Assembly: GCA_003483885.1 (NCBI GenBank)
Contig: DMXI01000297.1
Span: 1 to 10,443, forward strand
Direction of reading: 5' to 3'
DNA length: 10,443 bases
Source: Microscillaceae bacterium
GTDB lineage: Bacteria > Bacteroidota > Bacteroidia > Cytophagales > Microscillaceae
How positions within the stretch are numbered: the stretch's first letter is position 1; the number at the start of each line of letters is the position of its first letter. The notes beneath the pieces are model-generated. The model was not told the DNA's origin, searched no databases, and saw only the letters and a program-made list of their open reading frames with translations. The position numbers were made by a program, and so were the translations under genes. Shown piece after piece: positions 5,950 to 10,443 of this stretch.

Positions 5950-7185
5950 ATGCCTGAATATTTAGTGAGTATTTTACTGTTCGCCTCTATCCCCATCTCG
6001 AGCGGGCTGGTAGGTTGGGGAACCAATGTAATGGCCATTAAGATGACCTTTTACCCCATTGAATTTGTGGGTATTCGCCCGGTGGGCTGGCAAGGAATTA
6101 TTCCTTCCAAAGCGAAAAAAATGGCGGTAAAATCGGTAGATATGCTCACTACCAAGTTACTAAAAATAGAAGAAAGATTTGGGTTGATTAAACCCGAGCG
6201 GGTAGCCGCAGAAATGGGTCCATCGCTGGATAAACTCGCCCGCCAAATCACCGATGAAGTCATGCAAGCCCAGGCACCTGCCATTTGGAGTTCTACCCCA
6301 AAATTTGTCAAAAACCAGGTTTACGAAAATATTACCAAAGAATTGCCTCAGTTGGTGGTGCAAATGATGAACGACATCAAAGACAACATCAACGATTTGC
6401 TGGACTTAAAAACCATTGGGGTAACGGCACTCACCAAAAACAAGGCTTTGCTCAACGATATGTTTATCCGTTGTGGCAAAGAAGAATTTAAGTTTATCGA
6501 GAAGTCGGGGCTGTACTTTGGTATTCCCTTCGGCCTGGTACAAATGGGCTTGGCTATTTACTTTGTTAATGTCATGAAGATTGGTACTCCCTGGTGGTTG
6601 TTGCCGCTTTTTGGCTTAATCGTAGGGTATGCTACCAATTGGCTTGCACTTAAACTCATTTTTGAGCCATTGTACCCCAGAAAATACCTATTTGGGTTAT
6701 TTGAATTTCAGGGTTTATTTATCAAACGCCAGCCTGAGGTAGCAGTAGAGTACGCCAAAATTGTATCAGGAGACATCTTGACTACCGAGCGGTTGTTTGA
6801 GTTTATGGTAAGAGGGCCAGGCGCTACCCACTTGGCCGAAATTGTACGCGATAACCTGGAGAAATCCATAGATACCACCATCAATAGTACCCGTGGCTTG
6901 GTAAAATGGGTGGTAAGTGACAAACAGTTAGAGGTCATCAAAAATATTGCAGTGTATCGTTTTATGCAGGAAATTCCCCTTTCCATTCGTGATACGTTTG
7001 CTTACGCCGAAGAGGCGCTGGATATGGAAAATATGCTTGAGGAGAAAATGGCCGGTTTGACGGAAAAAGAATTTGAAGGTTTCTTACGTCCTGTATTTCA
7101 GGAAGATGAATGGATTCTCATTATGGTAGGCGCTGTATTGGGAATGCTTGCGGGTATATTGCAGTATGTATTGTTATTTAGATAA
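5950..7185 (+). CDS. DUF445 family (PF04286) membrane protein
   Basis: Protein of 411 residues with the DUF445 signature throughout. The N-terminal membrane segment (5-25) runs into GWGTNVMAIKMTFYP (22-36) and the conserved GWQGIIPSKAKKMA (46-59). A central pair of membrane segments (about 188-235) runs into GYATNWLALKLIFEP (226-240), and a last hydrophobic helix covers 388-410 after LRPVFQEDEW. The two GxxTNxxAxKxxFxP motifs, each after a membrane segment and before an amphipathic region, show an internal duplication. The loops of about 130-150 residues between membrane segments are helical and charged. The family is widespread in Bacteria, is probably inner-membrane and has no settled biochemical role. 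The ATG at 5950 lacks a clear Shine-Dalgarno sequence. TATATTTA at 5913-5920 is a seven-of-eight match to the -7 consensus. The next gene starts 7 bases after the stop, so the two are probably cotranscribed. Confidence 0.95.
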   Translation: MPEYLVSILLFASIPISSGLVGWGTNVMAIKMTFYPIEFVGIRPVGWQGIIPSKAKKMAVKSVDMLTTKLLKIEERFGLIKPERVAAEMGPSLDKLARQITDEVMQAQAPAIWSSTPKFVKNQVYENITKELPQLVVQMMNDIKDNINDLLDLKTIGVTALTKNKALLNDMFIRCGKEEFKFIEKSGLYFGIPFGLVQMGLAIYFVNVMKIGTPWWLLPLFGLIVGYATNWLALKLIFEPLYPRKYLFGLFEFQGLFIKRQPEVAVEYAKIVSGDILTTERLFEFMVRGPGATHLAEIVRDNLEKSIDTTINSTRGLVKWVVSDKQLEVIKNIAVYRFMQEIPLSIRDTFAYAEEALDMENMLEEKMAGLTEKEFEGFLRPVFQEDEWILIMVGAVLGMLAGILQYVLLFR

Positions 7186-7192
7186 AAGCAGT

Positions 7193-8068
7193 ATGAAATT
7201 GAAACAGCTGTTATTAGTAATTTGTTGGCTCGGGACTCAAGTATGGGTTTCGGTGCAAGCCCAAGATTTGAAACAAGCACTCCAACAATTCCCTGATCTA
7301 AAAGAAAAACCCGCTCATGAGGTACTTGTACTAGGTTCTTTTCACTTTAACCGCAAACGTGATGGTAGTGATGTCATCAGTAAAAACCATTTGGACATTA
7401 CGTCTAAAGAAAATCAACGACAAATTCAGGAACTGGTCAAAAAATTGAAAAAATTTAAACCTACCCGTATTGCTGTAGAATGGCGCCCTAAACACATGCA
7501 ACGGCTCGACTCTCTCTATAAAAAATACCAAAAAGGGCAATGGAAATTGGGTAAGCATGAGAGTTTTCAACTAGGTTTTAGATTAGCCAAAATGTTTAAC
7601 CATGCCAAGCTCTATCCTGTAGACAATCGCCCACCTCAGCTACCCTCTGTCAACAAATTAGAGGATATAGAAAAATACGCCGCCAGCCTTGATCAAACGA
7701 AGCTCTTGCATGCGTATGACAAAGCCAACAAAAAGTACAATGGCTACCTGGACAATTTACAAACCAAGCTATATGTGAGAGACTACCTTTTGCTCTTAAA
7801 TTCCCCTAAAAACACGACTCGCTCTAAGCAATTGTGGCTAACTGGTTTGGTAAACCTAGGAGTAGGAGATAGCTATGTAGGTGCTGACCTTACTGGACAT
7901 TGGTTTCAACGCAATACCAGAATATTTGTAAATATTCGTCATTTGGCTCAACAGAAAAACGAGCGAATTTTAGTGATTTATGGCAATGCCCACAAGTGGA
8001 TACTAGACGAATTATTTGAAGCAGCACCAGATTTTAAGGTGAGGCAATTAAGTGAGTTTATAAAGTAG
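7193..8068 (+). CDS. Secreted DUF5694 (TraB/ChaN-like fold) protein
   Basis: Protein of 291 residues from the ATG at 7193, which yields a proper signal peptide (residues 1-24, ending SVQAQ). An in-frame TTG at 7148 would overlap the DUF445 gene and place 15 residues before it. The body has the DUF5694 landmarks: VLVLGSFHF (44-52), the alpha-helical KENQRQIQELVKKLKKFKPTRIAVEW (72-97), FQLGFRLAK (125-133), YPVDNR (141-146), DLTGHW (232-237), RNTRIFVNI (240-248) and the late VIYGNAHKWIL (261-271). The early GSFHF and late GxxH histidines match the metal or active-site histidines of the wider TraB/ChaN/EreA-like superfamily. A hydrolase or metal-binding role is therefore plausible, though no reaction is established for DUF5694. 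With a signal peptide it should act in the periplasm or be lipid-free outside. It follows DUF445 by 7 bases. Confidence 0.85.
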   Translation: MKLKQLLLVICWLGTQVWVSVQAQDLKQALQQFPDLKEKPAHEVLVLGSFHFNRKRDGSDVISKNHLDITSKENQRQIQELVKKLKKFKPTRIAVEWRPKHMQRLDSLYKKYQKGQWKLGKHESFQLGFRLAKMFNHAKLYPVDNRPPQLPSVNKLEDIEKYAASLDQTKLLHAYDKANKKYNGYLDNLQTKLYVRDYLLLLNSPKNTTRSKQLWLTGLVNLGVGDSYVGADLTGHWFQRNTRIFVNIRHLAQQKNERILVIYGNAHKWILDELFEAAPDFKVRQLSEFIK

Positions 8069-8079
8069 AGTGATTAGAA

Positions 8080-8163
8080 AGCCTTACTGAACTTTGCATA
8101 TTAATATTATAAATAAGGCTACTATCTATCAAAAACAAGGTTTAGCTTCAAGTTCAGTAAAGC
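8080..8163. terminator. Convergent intergenic region with two competing hairpins
   Basis: AGCCTTA at 8080-8086 can pair with TAAGGCT at 8114-8120. The overlapping GCCTTACTGAACTT at 8081-8094 can instead pair with AAGTTCAGTAAAGC at 8150-8163 (13 of 14 bases). Only one can form at a time. The element lies between the stop of the plus-strand DUF5694 gene (8068) and the stop of the minus-strand transporter gene (8253), where a bidirectional terminator is expected. T-tracts are poor on both sides (TTATTTAC after 8163). The rest of 8164-8252 is very AT-rich with no gene seen. Confidence 0.45.
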
Positions 8164-8252
8164 AGTTATTTACAAAATACAAATTTTAGATAAATTTTAA
8201 CAATATTTACCCAATAAAAATTTACTAAACCTCTTTCCCACAATTTATTCAC

Positions 8253-9416
8253 TTAGTTTTTTATCATATTACCTATCAAAAACACTAGACAACCAACCAA
8301 GCTCAATCCCGCAGCTATCAAAAAAGCCCATTGACTTCCTACCGTACTCCAAACACCTCCCATCAACAAAGAGGCAGGCAATAAGGCTAAACCTAATCCG
8401 GTATTGAACACACCATAAGCCGTAGCCCGCAAATGGTCGGGTACCAAGTCGGCTATGTAGGCTTTAAAAATTCCCTTAGACAAACCATAATAAATGCCAT
8501 AGGCCGCAAACAATGCCCAAATCATCCAGGATGCTGTCGCAAAAGCAAATAAACCATACAACAATGCATAATATACATAAGAGATAGCAATGAGTGGACG
8601 GCGCCCTAAACGATCGGAAAGATTGCCTAGTAACGGCGCAGCAATCGTGCAAACCAAATTGTAGAGTGTCCATAGAAGTACCATTTGCCAGGCCGAAAAC
8701 TTTACTTCCTGGGCCTTTAGTATCAAAAAAGCATTGGATGAATTGCCAAGGGTGAAAATAATGCAAGCCACCCAAAAAATCATAAATGAGCGATTTTGAT
8801 ACAATTGCTTAGTTTTGAGGGCTGCTTTTGGAGTAGATTTGCGGCTCACATTTTCTTTTACCCAGAATACCAGTGCAATCGCTATCACGCCTGGAATGAT
8901 GGAGAGCAGGAAAACCAGCCTCAGGTTGTTGGGGGTATAATACAAGATAAGCAATGCCAGTAATGGTCCTAATAAAGCACCAGCTCGGTCCATGGCCAAA
9001 TGCCAGCCAAAAGCCTTTCCTCTTTGGGTTTTATCAACCGAACCCGCAATGAGTGCATCGCGTGGAGGGTTACGCGTGGCTTTGCCTACCCTGTCTACAA
9101 AGCGAACAAATAATACCTGGTACCAATTAACCGCCCAAAACAAGGTAGGTTTGATTAAGTTGGATAAACCATAACCTACCAATACAAATATTTTACGCTT
9201 TTGCCAAAGATCAGACAATCGCCCGGCTACAGTTTTAAATAAAGCCGCAGTAGCCTCGGCAATACCTTCAATCAACCCAATGAATAATACAGTAGTACCC
9301 AGGCTTTTCAGAAAAAGTGGCAACAATGGGTACACCATTTGGCTGGATATATCTGAAAAAAGTGAGATAAACCCTAATAGAAGGACATTTTGGGAAGGGA
9401 AGTAGTTTTTTTTCAT
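8253..9416 (-). CDS. Major facilitator superfamily transporter (MJ1317-like subgroup)
   Basis: Inner-membrane secondary transporter of 387 residues with about 12 hydrophobic segments. The MFS motif A occurs in both halves: GRLSDLWQKRK (65-75) and GNLSDRLGRRP (264-274). Between helices 4 and 5 lies DRVGKATRNPPRDALIA (108-124) followed by GKAFGWHLAMDRAGALLGP (133-151). This is typical of a bacterial and archaeal MFS subgroup often annotated as drug or quinolone efflux, for which the real substrate is mostly unknown. The conserved segment IADLVPDHLRATAYG (321-335) near helix 10 supports the same group. Length is normal and both halves are intact. The ATG at 9416 has no Shine-Dalgarno sequence, and the bases before it form one arm of an inverted repeat. 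The upstream L,D-transpeptidase gene ends 78 bases away on the same strand. Export of a small compound is the safest reading. Confidence 0.92.
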   Translation of the reverse strand: MKKNYFPSQNVLLLGFISLFSDISSQMVYPLLPLFLKSLGTTVLFIGLIEGIAEATAALFKTVAGRLSDLWQKRKIFVLVGYGLSNLIKPTLFWAVNWYQVLFVRFVDRVGKATRNPPRDALIAGSVDKTQRGKAFGWHLAMDRAGALLGPLLALLILYYTPNNLRLVFLLSIIPGVIAIALVFWVKENVSRKSTPKAALKTKQLYQNRSFMIFWVACIIFTLGNSSNAFLILKAQEVKFSAWQMVLLWTLYNLVCTIAAPLLGNLSDRLGRRPLIAISYVYYALLYGLFAFATASWMIWALFAAYGIYYGLSKGIFKAYIADLVPDHLRATAYGVFNTGLGLALLPASLLMGGVWSTVGSQWAFLIAAGLSLVGCLVFLIGNMIKN

Positions 9417-9418
9417 GG

Positions 9419-9485
9419 GTGTTAGGTGTAGGAAATCAGGTACTAGGGTTGATACCTAAAAAATCCAATATCCCACACCTAATAC
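9419..9485. repeat. Inverted repeat abutting the transporter start codon
   Basis: The 18-base arms at 9419-9436 and 9468-9485 are complementary at 15 of 18 positions (core TTAGGTGT/ACACCTAA). A smaller hairpin, AGGTA (9438-9442) with TACCT (9453-9457), lies inside. On the minus-strand transcript the 3' arm ends two bases before the transporter ATG, so it covers the place where a ribosome binds. It also lies 9 bases after the stop of the upstream gene. No T-tract follows the stem, so translational control or a genomic repeat fits better than simple termination. Confidence 0.55.
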
Positions 9486-9494
9486 CAGTTTTAA

Positions 9495-10391
9495 CTATTT
9501 TGTTTTAACAATGTAGCGGCCATCTTTCGCAAAAATAATCGTAGGCAATTCCTTGGTTTCTTCAAAGTATTGATAACCGGGCTTGAGGCTTTCCCAAAAT
9601 TTCACCAATGGTTTTTCTGCCTCATATTTGGCCTTTAATTTATCAAAACCAGCCTCATCTAAGCGGGCAGGGAATATATTGACTGGAATTTTCTTTTGGC
9701 CCCGAGCCTTGGCTTCTACCGCAAACACATACAACTCTCGGATGTTGTTATCAGTAATCGGAATGCAACCAACCGTTACACAATCGCCGTGAATAAAAAT
9801 ATCGCCCCCCAATGCGGTGGTATCGCCTAATACTTTGTCTGAGCGATTGGGATAATTTACCCCCAACGACAAATGGAATTTGCTTACTGGATTGAACCGA
9901 TCTATGTGATAAAAACCTTCTGGAATCTGATTGTCCCCTTCTTTACGTTTGGGTCCCAATGCTCCCGAAGACTCACAAAACTTATAGGTTCTGATGAGTT
10001 TGAACTTTTTGGTGCCTCTCTCTCTTGCCCATACCTCTACCAGGCGCTCTTGTTTCATAGCCCTGATGAACAATTCGATATTGAGTGTGTTTATATTTTG
10101 TTGTTTGAGCAAGCCTTTGATAATGGGGAGTTTTTTGCGATAAGCGTAAGTCACTCTCTCATAGGTCATTTGCTGGGTTTTGAAGGGTGAGTTGGTGTCT
10201 TGAACGGCCACATTGTTATTCGCTGCATCTCCAGTAGTGTTAGACGTAGTGACCTTGTTGTTATTTTTATTCTTCATAGACGATTTTTTCGTGTTTTTAG
10301 AACTCGCCGATGGTTGACGGGTACAGTACGCCACCGTAAAAAATATGCCCACCAACAATACAAATAATACAATAATTGAAGAAACCTTCAT
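9495..10391 (-). CDS. YafK/DpaA-like L,D-transpeptidase-fold (YkuD) protein
   Basis: Protein of 298 residues. Residues 5-22 form an N-terminal hydrophobic signal or anchor. A cysteine follows at 23, but VAYC is a poor lipobox. A low-complexity Asn/Lys/Thr/Ser linker spans about 28-65, as expected for a periplasmic spacer. The YkuD-type domain spans about 75-245. It has ELFIRAMKQERLVEVWAR (106-123), IPEGFYHIDRFNP (156-168), LSLGVNYPN (174-182) and the catalytic block IFIHGDCVTVGCIPITD (198-214), with His201 and the nucleophile Cys209. The HGxCxxxGC spacing is that of YafK-type members, not of the classical SHGC transpeptidases. E. coli YafK (DpaA/LdtF) acts on the peptidoglycan-lipoprotein link, so hydrolysis or remodelling of cross-links is as likely as transpeptidation. 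The C-terminal 50 residues extend beyond the core. The ATG at 10391 is 52 bases from the window end. No promoter is recognisable there. Confidence 0.9.
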   Translation of the reverse strand: MKVSSIIVLFVLLVGIFFTVAYCTRQPSASSKNTKKSSMKNKNNNKVTTSNTTGDAANNNVAVQDTNSPFKTQQMTYERVTYAYRKKLPIIKGLLKQQNINTLNIELFIRAMKQERLVEVWARERGTKKFKLIRTYKFCESSGALGPKRKEGDNQIPEGFYHIDRFNPVSKFHLSLGVNYPNRSDKVLGDTTALGGDIFIHGDCVTVGCIPITDNNIRELYVFAVEAKARGQKKIPVNIFPARLDEAGFDKLKAKYEAEKPLVKFWESLKPGYQYFEETKELPTIIFAKDGRYIVKTK

Positions 10392-10443
10392 AAAATATAA
10401 AATGTTAGGACTATAATGTGGAACTCAGAGCTTGTTTAAATTT

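Noticed and set aside
7148..7192. A 38-base overlap of the DUF5694 gene with the DUF445 gene through an upstream TTG start
   Set aside because: The ATG at 7193 gives a standard signal peptide and a normal 7-base spacing. The TTG extension adds polar residues before the signal sequence.
8476..8775. A 99-codon minus-strand frame within the transporter gene
   Set aside because: It overlaps conserved MFS helices in another frame and shows no protein-like features of its own.

Overview
The window looks like chromosomal DNA from a member of the Bacteroidota, probably a marine, gliding Cytophagales-type organism. The evidence is the gene content: a TonB-dependent receptor with an N-terminal carboxypeptidase-regulatory-like domain, small SusD-free outer-membrane barrels, and DUF445 and DUF5694 proteins. 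The base composition is moderately AT-rich, Shine-Dalgarno sequences are weak or absent, and TAnnTTTG-type -7 elements occur in the intergenic DNA. I cannot name the species from the sequence alone. No mobile element, CRISPR array, tRNA or rRNA is visible, and no frameshifted gene was found.

Layout. On the minus strand at the left, an 818-residue TonB-dependent outer-membrane receptor (181-2637) lies downstream of a 175-residue membrane-anchored protein (3075-3602) and a 117-residue four-helix protein of the phage-holin-4_2/YvlD type (3670-4023). The 437-base gap between the receptor and the 175-residue gene holds no gene. It is full of inverted repeats, including a large imperfect one with 50-base arms and competing internal pairings. 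On the plus strand follow two tandem 229-residue secreted proteins that are divergent paralogues and probable outer-membrane barrels (4287-4976, 5155-5844), each followed by a terminator-like hairpin. Then come a DUF445 membrane protein (5950-7185) and, 7 bases later, a secreted DUF5694 (TraB/ChaN-like) protein (7193-8068). A convergent intergenic region with two alternative hairpins separates these from a minus-strand major facilitator transporter (8253-9416) and an upstream YafK-type L,D-transpeptidase-fold protein (9495-10391). The transporter start codon sits directly beside an inverted repeat.

How it fits together. Nearly every product is predicted to act in the cell envelope: nutrient uptake across the outer membrane, small barrels, integral inner-membrane proteins, an exporter and a peptidoglycan-acting enzyme. 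The functional links are loose. The only likely cotranscribed groups are 4023-3075 (possibly extending into the receptor) and the DUF445/DUF5694 pair. I see no clear new defence or mobile system. The most interesting items are the structured intergenic DNA upstream of the receptor, the uncharacterised small protein that precedes the receptor, and the DUF445-DUF5694 coupling.
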